Made by a program: the position numbers and the translations under genes. Below are positions 1 to 5,587 of a stretch of 9,773 nucleotides of DNA, in pieces. The DNA lies in NCBI GenBank assembly GCA_022402505.1, contig JAKRSE010000304.1:1-9773 (forward strand). Direction: 5' to 3'. Positions within the stretch are counted from its first letter, which is position 1, and each line of letters starts with the position of its first letter. The DNA comes from Fimbriimonadaceae bacterium. Its GTDB lineage: Bacteria > Armatimonadota > Fimbriimonadia > Fimbriimonadales > Fimbriimonadaceae. The notes below the pieces were generated by a model, which was not told where the DNA came from, ran no database searches, and was given only the letters and a program-made list of their open reading frames with translations.

Positions 1-1
1 C

Positions 2-1066
2 CTGTTCGACACCGTTGCCGGCGTCCGGAGCTTTCGCGGAATCGCCGTCGCCGACGGCACCTTGAAGGTGGACGTGACCGGAGCCTCCGCCTTCAACTGG
101 AGCTTCGTCCGCACCCTCACCGGCGAGCTGAACGCCCAGGGAGCCGCCCTGGTCGACAAGTCGGTCATGATCAAGGACGGCAAGGCCGAGGTGCCGATTG
201 CAGCGGGTCAGGAATACGTCATCGTCGGCGGCAACAACGCCAAGGTCGATGGAGCCAAGACCGGGGTCGTGAAGGTCGCCGACGGGACCCGGCTGACGAT
301 CAACGTCCGGGGCGAGGTCTACAAGCCGAACGGACTCCTGAAGTACGGCCCCTACGGCGGGGTGGCCCTCAAGCCCGGCATGAAGACGGTCGTCGAAATC
401 CCCTTTGAAGTGGACGGCAACACCGCGACCAAGGTGAGCATGATCGGAGCCACCGGAGGCTCTGCGGGAATCTCCGTCGGCCCGATCCAGTCCGTCTCGG
501 TCGGAGCGAAGGGCAAGGGGACGATCAAGGTTCCGATCACCGTCGGCCCGAACGCACCCGACTGGGATGGGGTCTTGAAGTACAAGATCAGCGCATTCGA
601 TGGCGCCGCGGCCGGCCCGGTGGACATCCCGCTGAAGGTCGAGACTCGCTGGGCCGTCTGGCCCGAGTGGACACTGAAGGCGGGCGACCTCACCCACAAG
701 GGGAGCCTGAAGGTCAGCGACACGGGCATCTACAGCGTCTACAACTACTTCAGCTCCGATGCCTGGATCACGGTCAACTCGGTGCGGTTCATGGTCCTGT
801 TCAACACTCCGAAGAACAGCCAGGGCCAGACCCATGGCTTCGAATTCGCCGGAGGCATCGGCGCGATGTTGGACAAGGGGCTGGAGAACTGGAACGCTTT
901 TCAGGCCGACGGTGTTGACGCGACCATCGCCGCCCAGCCGGACAAGCTCATCGGCGGCGGCATCACCTACGTCCTCTCGTCGAACGATGCCAAGTTCAAC
1001 GCGATCAAGCAGTCGAAGAACTTCGCCGGGTTCATCCCGTCCTGGCAGAAGATCGGCGGAGACTGA
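2..1066 (+). CDS. hypothetical, probably exported beta-rich protein (5'-truncated)
   Basis: The frame is open from the left edge with no stop, so the true start lies outside the window. About 354 residues are visible, ending at TGA 1064-1066. I do not recognise a named family. The segment before the first candidate internal start reads LFDTVAGVRSFRGIAVADG and is part of the protein. The composition is rich in Gly, Val, Thr and Lys, with alternating hydrophobic and polar residues (for example GVALKPGMKTVVEIPFEVDG and KGTIKVPITVGPNAPDWDG), typical of Ig-like or jelly-roll beta-sandwich modules in secreted proteins. There are no cysteines and no transmembrane segment in the visible part. The C-terminal third is richer in aromatics (WAVWPEWTL, YSVYNYF) and could be a separate domain. 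A surface or exported role is inferred from composition only. The gene is closed by a strong terminator 10 nt downstream. Confidence 0.8.
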   Translation: MFDTVAGVRSFRGIAVADGTLKVDVTGASAFNWSFVRTLTGELNAQGAALVDKSVMIKDGKAEVPIAAGQEYVIVGGNNAKVDGAKTGVVKVADGTRLTINVRGEVYKPNGLLKYGPYGGVALKPGMKTVVEIPFEVDGNTATKVSMIGATGGSAGISVGPIQSVSVGAKGKGTIKVPITVGPNAPDWDGVLKYKISAFDGAAAGPVDIPLKVETRWAVWPEWTLKAGDLTHKGSLKVSDTGIYSVYNYFSSDAWITVNSVRFMVLFNTPKNSQGQTHGFEFAGGIGAMLDKGLENWNAFQADGVDATIAAQPDKLIGGGITYVLSSNDAKFNAIKQSKNFAGFIPSWQKIGGD

Positions 1067-1076
1067 GCCGGCCCAG

Positions 1077-1111
1077 TGGACCCGTCTCCTGAAGCCTCAG
1101 GGACGGGTCCA
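1077..1111 (+). terminator. intrinsic terminator after the left-edge gene
   Basis: The arms TGGACCCGTC (1077-1086) and GACGGGTCCA (1102-1111) pair perfectly. Inside them CCTGA (1088-1092) pairs with TCAGG (1097-1101), leaving a single bulged T (1087) and an AGCC loop. The result is a 15-bp GC-rich stem. The tail ATTTCTCT is T-rich but not a pure T-run. It begins 10 nt after the stop of the preceding gene and ends about 40 nt before the tRNA, as expected for a terminator separating the two. Confidence 0.75.
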
Positions 1112-1133
1112 TTTCTCTGCTCCCCCGACCGAG

Positions 1134-1139
1134 TATCCT
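1134..1139 (+). promoter_or_regulatory. possible -10 element for the tRNA-Ser gene
   Basis: TATCCT lies 12 nt before the tRNA 5' end, between the upstream terminator and the tRNA, where a tRNA promoter must sit if the gene is transcribed independently. No convincing TTGACA-like -35 is present 16-18 bp upstream, because that stretch belongs to the terminator tail. This is a weak call based on position and a partial consensus match. Confidence 0.25.
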
Positions 1140-1151
1140 CTTGGTCCGGCC

Positions 1152-1239
1152 GGAGAGGTCGCATAGTGGTCTAGTGCGCCGCACTCGAAATGCGGTGAGT
1201 CGCAAGGCTCCGTGGGTTCGAATCCCACCCTCTCCGCCA
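1152..1239 (+). tRNA. tRNA-Ser (anticodon CGA)
   Basis: This is a complete 88-nt class II tRNA including an encoded CCA end. The acceptor stem GGAGAGG (1152-1158) pairs with CCTCTCC (1229-1235), followed by discriminator G and CCA (1237-1239). The anticodon arm is CCGCA (1179-1183), loop CTCGAAA, TGCGG (1191-1195), with anticodon CGA at 1186-1188 reading the serine codon UCG. The long variable arm typical of tRNA-Ser is GAGTC-GCAA-GGCTC (1197-1210), capped by a GNRA tetraloop. The T arm is GTGGG-TTCGAAT-CCCAC (1212-1228). The neighbouring minus-strand gene converges on it and stops only 9 nt beyond the CCA end. Confidence 0.97.
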
Positions 1240-1248
1240 TCCTCCCGC

Positions 1249-1701
1249 TCACTCCAGGCCGAGCCAGATCTTCAGATAACGAGGGTCGATTTTCTGGCCC
1301 GTCACAGAGGCGTGGACGTTCAGCGTCAAGACCCCGATCACCTCTTCCTTCCGGCCCTGGCGGATGCGGATTTCTGGGGGTTTGGTGGCAAAGGAGCTGA
1401 AGGCCGACGTGTCCTGGAATCCGTCGCCGAACTTGGAGAAGCGGTTGAACAGGCCGTCCGGGCGAAACTCGCTGCCGGAGCCGAACCGGTTGCCCAGGTC
1501 CTGTTCCTCCGTTCCGCGCTTGATCCGCCCGAGCTGGACTCCGCCCGAGCCCACGACGTAGGCCCCCTGTTGTTCCAGCGCCTCGTAGGCCTGAGACAGG
1601 TTCCGCTGAGCCGATTCCACGTCCGGCACTGAAGATGCAGCCAAAACCAGGCCCGCCAGGAGCGAGAGGCCGACCGAATGCGAGGTCTTCACACCCTGCA
1701 T
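1249..1701 (-). CDS. hypothetical exported protein, 150 aa
   Basis: The reading frame from ATG 1701 encodes a protein that begins MQGVKTSHSVGLSLLAGLVL. It has a short charged N-terminus, a hydrophobic core and small residues (AASS) followed by ...VESA|Q, a plausible Sec signal peptide of about 30 residues. I do not recognise the mature part. It contains a helical stretch (QRNLSQAYEALEQQG), a Gly/Arg-rich middle and a hydrophilic beta-like C-terminus ending KIWLGLE. The frame can be extended to an ATG at 1743. That codon, however, lies in the loop and arm of the hairpin at 1734-1753 and would place an Arg-rich tail before the signal peptide, so I prefer 1701. Neither start has a strong ribosome binding site. 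The gene is last in the minus-strand cluster and converges with the tRNA gene 9 nt away. Confidence 0.6.
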   Translation of the reverse strand: MQGVKTSHSVGLSLLAGLVLAASSVPDVESAQRNLSQAYEALEQQGAYVVGSGGVQLGRIKRGTEEQDLGNRFGSGSEFRPDGLFNRFSKFGDGFQDTSAFSSFATKPPEIRIRQGRKEEVIGVLTLNVHASVTGQKIDPRYLKIWLGLE

Positions 1702-1733
1702 TCTACGACGATTCTGAGGCCTGTGGAAAGAGG

Positions 1734-1753
1734 TCGCCGTCATTCGACGGCGA
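1734..1753 (-). terminator. probable intrinsic terminator between two minus-strand genes
   Basis: TCGCCGTC (1734-1741) and GACGGCGA (1746-1753) form a perfect 8-bp stem with a 4-nt loop. Read on the minus strand, it starts 12 nt after the stop of the 134-aa lipoprotein gene and is followed by CCTCTTTCC, which is pyrimidine-rich but not a clean T-run. Its position fits termination of the lipoprotein transcript. If so, the downstream exported-protein gene would need its own promoter or read-through. Confidence 0.45.
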
Positions 1754-1765
1754 TTCCTTGGGCCG

Positions 1766-2170
1766 TCACTTGACCGGGGTCAGGATGGTTTCAGCCTTCA
1801 TTCGGCCCGTCATGACGAGCTTGATGGTGCCGTTCGATTCCTTGGTCATGGCGTAGGGCACGACGTAGCCTTGAGCGTCCTTGATCATGAGCTTGTCGCC
1901 GTCGACCCGCCATTCGCCCTTGGTTTCCCGGTCGATCATGCCGCCGGGGGTCTGGACCTGGCCCTTCATGAGGAAGGAGCCGTCCTCGTTGAGGGTGTAG
2001 TTCATACCGGCCTGGGTCTTGTACTGTCCGGCGAGGGACTTGTCCACCGATCCGGTGAGGGTTCCCTTGTCGGGGTCGGCGGGAGCGGCCTCTTCCGACA
2101 TGCATCCCGCAGCCAAGCCGGCCGCGAGGCAGATGAAGAGAGGCAGAATTCGGAGGGTGGGTCTGTTCAT
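1766..2170 (-). CDS. predicted lipoprotein, 134 aa
   Basis: The protein starts MNRPTLRILPLFICLAAG and has a type II signal peptide with lipobox L-A-A-G-C, lipidated Cys at residue 23, so it should be anchored to a membrane on the outer side. The mature part reads as a small beta-rich domain. It includes AGQYKTQAGMNYTLNEDGSF and later TKGEWRVDGDKLMI, a repeating pattern of 'threshold' strands common in small lipocalin-like or copper-resistance NlpE-like lipoproteins; that resemblance is loose and I assign no function. The frame is open further upstream to 2341, but that extension overlaps the neighbouring gene and precedes a complete signal peptide, so the start at 2170 is chosen. No Shine-Dalgarno sequence is visible. 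It lies 79 nt downstream of the 90-aa lipoprotein gene, with a strong inverted repeat between them. Confidence 0.8.
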   Translation of the reverse strand: MNRPTLRILPLFICLAAGLAAGCMSEEAAPADPDKGTLTGSVDKSLAGQYKTQAGMNYTLNEDGSFLMKGQVQTPGGMIDRETKGEWRVDGDKLMIKDAQGYVVPYAMTKESNGTIKLVMTGRMKAETILTPVK

Positions 2171-2185
2171 GAGGTTTGGAATGTG

Positions 2186-2224
2186 AACGAGACCCGTCTC
2201 GCACTGAGCAATTCGGGTCTCGTT
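2186..2224 (-). repeat. inverted repeat between the two lipoprotein genes (terminator or attenuator candidate)
   Basis: AACGAGACCCG (2186-2196) and CGGGTCTCGTT (2214-2224) are perfect 11-bp arms around a 17-nt loop. On the minus strand the structure begins 25 nt after the stop of the 90-aa lipoprotein gene and ends 15 nt before the start of the next gene. It is followed by CACATTCC rather than a T-run, so it is a poor textbook terminator. One arm can also fold on itself as CGAGA-CGGG-TCTCG, which competes with the long stem. It may be a terminator, an RNA-processing or stabilising hairpin, or an attenuator. Confidence 0.5.
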
Positions 2225-2249
2225 GATCAGATTTCGGCCGAGGCCGAGG

Positions 2250-2522
2250 TCAGTTGGGCTGCCGCATCTGCATGGCGCGCCGCATGGCGTCGCCCTCTTT
2301 CTCCATGTGCTGTCGGGCCGCGTTGCTGCTTTCGATCGCATTCTCAGCAGACTTGCGAGCCTCGGGGCTCATGGAGTCATCCAGGGCGTCCGCCGTCTGG
2401 GGGGCGGCCTTGGCGGCCGCTTCGCCCTTCTGGATATCCGCCTGGCTGACGTCACCGTCGCCGCACCCGCCGATCAGGAAGATCGGCAGGCACAGACCGC
2501 AGAGGAGGAGGAGTCGCTTCAT
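2250..2522 (-). CDS. small predicted lipoprotein, 90 aa
   Basis: The protein begins MKRLLLLCGLCLPIFLIGGC and has a clear type II signal peptide with lipobox L-I-G-G-C, so lipidation is expected at Cys20. The mature 70 residues are charged, Ala-rich and almost certainly helical (for example EARKSAENAIESSNAARQHM), ending in a Met/Arg/Gln-rich tail. No family is recognised. Its start is 6 nt after the stop of the prepilin-like gene and has no Shine-Dalgarno sequence, which suggests translational coupling in one transcript. A surface role linked to the prepilin-like protein is inferred from this linkage only. Confidence 0.8.
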   Translation of the reverse strand: MKRLLLLCGLCLPIFLIGGCGDGDVSQADIQKGEAAAKAAPQTADALDDSMSPEARKSAENAIESSNAARQHMEKEGDAMRRAMQMRQPN

Positions 2523-2528
2523 GAGTGA

Positions 2529-3407
2529 TCAGCGGGCGAACGGAGCGCAGGGCTGGCCGGGATCGAAGAGCCACTCTTCGCTGTTGCCCAGGTCCACGCT
2601 CATGCCCTTGACGTACACGTCGCGGCACCAGTTGACCGCACCCTTGCGGCTCCACTTGGCGTGGCCGTCAGCATAGCTGGCGTTCATGCCGTTGGTGTAG
2701 CGGTAGCGAGGCATGGAGTAGAACGGGAAGACATTGCTGTCGCCGTCCCACTGCTCGCCGGACTGCGGGCCGGTGAAGACCCAGACGTTGCCGCCCCACC
2801 ACCAGGGAGAGGCTTCCGAGAAGTCGCCCGCCGCATTCCAGTCCGGGTTGATGCCCTGAGTGAAGGTGGCGATGACCTGAGCCGGGGAATCCACGGCGGT
2901 CACGCTGACCGAGGGGAAGATCGGCTCGGAGTTGCGCACTCCGTCGTCGTCCGAGTCGCAGGCCCAGTAGCCGGCCGTGCTGTTCCAGTAGCAGTAGCCC
3001 GGGGACAGCAGTCGGTTCATGGTGTAGACGCCTCGAGAGCCCGTCTTGTTGGGGGTGTCCCAAATGCCGCGCTCGGCGACCTGGACCCGGTTCGTGCCAT
3101 CGTCATAGACGGCCTTGCCGCTCTTGACGTACGGATCGATCTGGTCGCGCCACCAGACCGGGACCGCCCAGCCGCCGATTCGACGGCCCGGAGCCCGGTA
3201 GACGTGTCGCGGGAACATGTCGTCGTAGTCGGCCATGTAGAGCATGATGCGCGTGCCGTGCTGCTTCGTGTTGTTGAGGTCGGCGGTCTTCTTGGCGGCG
3301 GCCTTGGCCTGAGCGAAGACCGGGAAGAGGATGGCGGCCAGAATGGCGATGATGGCGATGACGACCAGAAGTTCGATCAGGGTGAAACCCTTGTTTTGTG
3401 ATCTCAT
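2529..3407 (-). CDS. prepilin-type N-terminal cleavage/methylation protein (pseudopilin-like), 292 aa
   Basis: From ATG 3407 the protein starts MRSQNKG|FTLIELLVVIAI, a class III (type IV pilin / type II secretion) leader. The prepilin peptidase site is after Gly7, Phe8 is the N-methylation residue and Glu12 is the conserved +5 glutamate. A hydrophobic helix follows (residues 8-31), then AQAKAAAKKT and a YMADYDDMFPR block. The C-terminal region has NASYADGHAKW, matching the D-G-H/H-x-D-G element of the DUF1559-like prepilin group. Residues 151-161 (DSDDDGVRNSE) resemble a calcium-binding loop. Four cysteines lie in the globular part. The protein is expected to be inserted in the cytoplasmic membrane and processed by PilD, then assembled or secreted at the surface. 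The frame extends to ATG 3461, which has a good AGGAAGG site 7 nt upstream and would give a 25-residue leader. The short leader is the family norm and the extension has atypical AT-rich codons, so 3407 is preferred. Confidence 0.9.
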   Translation of the reverse strand: MRSQNKGFTLIELLVVIAIIAILAAILFPVFAQAKAAAKKTADLNNTKQHGTRIMLYMADYDDMFPRHVYRAPGRRIGGWAVPVWWRDQIDPYVKSGKAVYDDGTNRVQVAERGIWDTPNKTGSRGVYTMNRLLSPGYCYWNSTAGYWACDSDDDGVRNSEPIFPSVSVTAVDSPAQVIATFTQGINPDWNAAGDFSEASPWWWGGNVWVFTGPQSGEQWDGDSNVFPFYSMPRYRYTNGMNASYADGHAKWSRKGAVNWCRDVYVKGMSVDLGNSEEWLFDPGQPCAPFAR

Positions 3408-3479
3408 ATGATGTGGATACTCTCCGATGAGTGTCCGGAGGACCGCAATCTTCAAAGACATCGGTCCGCCTTCCTGTCC

Positions 3480-3508
3480 AGATTACACCGTTTTGGGCCC
3501 ACGCGCAA
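3480..3508 (-). promoter_or_regulatory. candidate sigma-70-type promoter for the minus-strand cluster
   Basis: On the minus strand, TTGCGC (3503-3508) is followed by a 17-bp spacer and TAATCT (3480-3485), preceded by TG as in extended -10 promoters. Each hexamer matches the consensus at only three positions. It is the best candidate in the 116-170 bp divergent gap between this cluster and holB. If correct, transcription would start near 3473, inside the AGGAAGG sequence before ATG 3461, which would favour the ATG at 3407. Confidence 0.3.
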
Positions 3509-3577
3509 TGGCTGGAACAAGAATTATTCAGAAAGATTCCCGGCTGAACCTGCGGGCGAGGGATAGACTCCCCTTCC

Positions 3578-4486
3578 GTGGAGGATGAACGGCGAAACAC
3601 TGCCTTCGCCCGGGCCTTGGCGGCCTCGGGCGCCGAGTCGTTTCGCTCCCTTCTCCCCCGGGTGACCCGACCGGAGGCCGGAGCCCATGCGGTCCTGGTC
3701 CACGGCGCCGGACCGGAGCCGCTCGCCTTCGCCGCTCTCGCCCTGGCCTCGGCCTGGATGTGTCCGAACTCCGACGAGCACGGCCCCTGCGGCGAGTGCG
3801 GCGTCTGCACCGCCGTCGATGCCGGCCGGGCCGTGGATCTGCTGGACATCCGCCCGGGAGGCGCCCAGAACCTGATCCGGCTGGGAGCGATTCAGGAAAC
3901 GGAATCGGAATCGACCCAGGAGGCGGTCCCCCTTTCCAGGTTTGTCCGGACCCGGCCGCTCATGGCCCGCCGCAAGGTCGCCGTCCTCCATTCGGCCGAC
4001 CGACTGAACCAGGCGGCAGCCCATTCCCTGCTCAAGACCCTGGAGGAGCCCCAGCCTCATGTCCGCCTGGTCTTGACCACCGCCGACCCGGGGAGAATCC
4101 TGCCCACCATTCGGTCCAGATGCATCCGCTGCGACGCCTTCTTCGACCAGGACGATGCCGGTCCGGCCCCCGAGACCCTCGCCGCCTGGAATGAGTTCTT
4201 GAAGGAGGCCGAAGGCCTTCTGCCCCGGGGACCCGAGGCTGTGCCCGCCCTGGCGGCGGCCGGCGAACGGCTCCAGAAGGGCCTGGTCGGAGCGGGCCTG
4301 GAATCAGGGGCCGCCCACGCAGAAGCCCTCCGGATGGTCGGCGAATGGCTGGCCGCCGGCACCGTGAACCCCGAAGTCCGGATCGCCTGCACCGAAGCCC
4401 ACCGCGCCGCCCTCGGCAACGCCCTCCCGGACCTGGTGTGGCTCGTCTTCTTCGGCCGGGTCGCCCGGGCAGGGGTCGGGACCTGA
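3578..4486 (+). CDS. holB: DNA polymerase III delta' subunit (clamp loader)
   Basis: This is the delta' subunit of the clamp-loader complex, which opens the beta sliding clamp and places it on primed DNA in the cytoplasm. At 302 residues it is slightly shorter than E. coli HolB (334). Visible features: a zinc module C-x8-C-x2-C-x2-C at Cys62, 71, 74 and 77; a P-loop region (VLVHGAGPEP, 39-48) that lacks the GKT lysine, as expected because delta' does not hydrolyse ATP; a Walker B/sensor segment VAVLHSADRLNQAAAHSLLK (134-153) followed by TLEEP; and the SRC motif (Ser180-Arg181-Cys182) characteristic of delta'/gamma. The C-terminal 100 residues are Ala-rich and helical, fitting the collar domain. 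The start is GTG 3578; no better start lies in frame. It is the first gene after the divergent promoter region and runs into the sigma-factor gene with a 52-nt gap. Confidence 0.9.
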   Translation: MEDERRNTAFARALAASGAESFRSLLPRVTRPEAGAHAVLVHGAGPEPLAFAALALASAWMCPNSDEHGPCGECGVCTAVDAGRAVDLLDIRPGGAQNLIRLGAIQETESESTQEAVPLSRFVRTRPLMARRKVAVLHSADRLNQAAAHSLLKTLEEPQPHVRLVLTTADPGRILPTIRSRCIRCDAFFDQDDAGPAPETLAAWNEFLKEAEGLLPRGPEAVPALAAAGERLQKGLVGAGLESGAAHAEALRMVGEWLAAGTVNPEVRIACTEAHRAALGNALPDLVWLVFFGRVARAGVGT

Positions 4487-4524
4487 TGCCGAATCGTGGA
4501 ACCCTTTTGCGGCCCGCGAAGGTA

Positions 4525-4535
4525 GGGGGAGGGGA
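4525..4535 (+). promoter_or_regulatory. strong ribosome binding site fixing the GTG start of the sigma-factor gene
   Basis: The purine-rich GGGGGAGGGGA tract ends 3 nt before GTG 4539 and contains GGAGG-like cores. An in-frame ATG at 4557 is an alternative start but has no comparable site in front of it, so the GTG is preferred. Confidence 0.55.
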
Positions 4536-4538
4536 GAC

Positions 4539-5135
4539 GTGAACATCAACATTCGAATGTGGGGGGACGACAAGGAATCCGCCGCCGTTCGACCTGCCTT
4601 CGAGGAGCAGGTAAGGCGGACCTCACGGCAGGCCTATGCCGTGGCCAGAAGGCTCACCGGAAACGCCGAAGAGGCCGAGGACCTGGTGCAGGAATCCTTC
4701 GTCCGCGCCTACCGCTTCTACCATCGCTACGACCCGAACCTGCCCTTCGCCTCGTGGCTCTTTCGGATCATGACGAACCTGCACATCGACGCCGCCCGGC
4801 GACGCTCGCGGTTCCGACTCTTCTCTCTGGATTCCCAGTCCGAAGCGACCGGCGCGGCCTATGAACCGGCGGACCCGGCCGATTCTCCGGAGACCCGACT
4901 GCTGGATCAGGAGGTGGACGCCTCGCTGAACCTTGGGCTGAGGGGCATGAATCCCGAATTCAGAACCGCACTCGTCCTCTCCGACGTCGAAGGACTGAGC
5001 TATGAGGAGATCGCCGAAGTGATGGAGTGCTCCATCGGCACGGTGCGGAGCCGCATCCACCGGGCCCGCAAGATCCTCCGCGAATACCTCACCCAGTCCG
5101 CGCCCCACCTCATTCCGCCGGAGGCCGGCCGATGA
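4539..5135 (+). CDS. RNA polymerase ECF sigma factor (sigma-E/RpoE-like), 198 aa
   Basis: The protein directs RNA polymerase to a stress regulon. Region 2 covers about residues 22-92: the core-binding helix DLVQESFVRAYRFY (48-61) and the -10 recognition part FASWLFRIMTNLHIDAARRR (70-89). A linker (93-130) is followed by region 4, where SYEEIAEVMECSIGTVRSRI (154-173) is the helix-turn-helix that reads the -35 element, then HRARKILREYL. There is no region 1.1 or 3, as in ECF sigmas. The length is usual for the family. The GTG start has a strong purine-rich ribosome site. Its stop overlaps the start of the anti-sigma gene (ATGA at 5132-5135), so the pair is translationally coupled. The nearby anti-sigma, RseB-like and HtrA genes point to an envelope-stress role. 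Confidence 0.95.
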   Translation: MNINIRMWGDDKESAAVRPAFEEQVRRTSRQAYAVARRLTGNAEEAEDLVQESFVRAYRFYHRYDPNLPFASWLFRIMTNLHIDAARRRSRFRLFSLDSQSEATGAAYEPADPADSPETRLLDQEVDASLNLGLRGMNPEFRTALVLSDVEGLSYEEIAEVMECSIGTVRSRIHRARKILREYLTQSAPHLIPPEAGR

Positions 5136-5587
5136 CCTGCTCCCTCTTCAAGCGGCTGGTGGATGCCTACGTCGATTCGGAGCTGGACGGGGCCGAGGCC
5201 ATGGAAGTCTGGCGCCACGCGGATCATTGTCCGGACTGCGCCAGAGAACTTGCTCGGGCCCGGTACGTCAAAGTGAAGATGGAAGAGGGGGCCGGGCACG
5301 GCCTTCCGGACGGTCTGGAGGATAGGATCCTTCTCGCGACCACCGGATCAGTCAGCCCGGCCGCAAAGCCGGAAGTCCTCCGACGGCCCGTCTGGGCATG
5401 GGGCCTGACGGCGGCAGCGGCAGCGGCTTTCGCCATCATGGCGATCGCCCTGTTGCGGCCGACGCCGGCACCCCCGCCGACGACCGCTTCCGCCGCCGAA
5501 GATTCCATCTACAGCGAAGGATTCGATCCCCTTGCCATTCCCATTCCCGCCCCTGCCTCAGCCCGAACCGCCTCGTTTGGTCCCTGA
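5132..5587 (+). CDS. zinc-binding membrane anti-sigma factor (RseA/ZAS type), 151 aa
   Basis: The protein is expected to hold the adjacent ECF sigma factor inactive at the cytoplasmic membrane. The N-terminal domain (1-50) carries the ZAS signature H29-x3-C33-x2-C36 with an extra Cys3. A single transmembrane helix follows (about 88-108, AWGLTAAAAAAFAIMAIALL), then an extracytoplasmic Pro/Ala-rich tail (RPTPAPPPTTAS, later AIPIPAPAS) that ends abruptly after 43 residues. The ATG at 5132 overlaps the sigma stop (ATGA) and has GGAGG about 7 nt upstream. In-frame codons upstream of it belong to the sigma gene. The gene ends in CCC-TGA (5582-5587) while the RseB-like frame is already open, one base forward. 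The short tail has no recognisable sensor domain of its own, so it may be completed by that downstream frame. Confidence 0.9.
   Translation: MTCSLFKRLVDAYVDSELDGAEAMEVWRHADHCPDCARELARARYVKVKMEEGAGHGLPDGLEDRILLATTGSVSPAAKPEVLRRPVWAWGLTAAAAAAFAIMAIALLRPTPAPPPTTASAAEDSIYSEGFDPLAIPIPAPASARTASFGP

Noticed and set aside
1702..1743. Longer start (ATG 1743) for the minus-strand exported protein
   Set aside because: The codon sits within the 1734-1753 hairpin, and the extension puts an Arg-rich stretch ahead of a complete signal peptide. It is not excluded, but is less likely.
2661..3401. 246-codon plus-strand frame opposite the prepilin-like gene
   Set aside because: The minus-strand product has a textbook prepilin leader and C-terminal motif. 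The plus-strand translation is Val/Arg/Gly/Asp low-complexity sequence.
3103..3849. 248-codon minus-strand frame spanning the divergent region between the prepilin-like gene and holB
   Set aside because: It overlaps two well-supported genes and crosses their intergenic region; no domain is visible.
4498..4524. ECF-type promoter (GGAACC then GGTA) before the sigma-factor gene
   Set aside because: The spacing is 17-18 bp rather than about 16, and transcription would start inside the ribosome binding site. Autoregulation may exist, but this site does not support it well.
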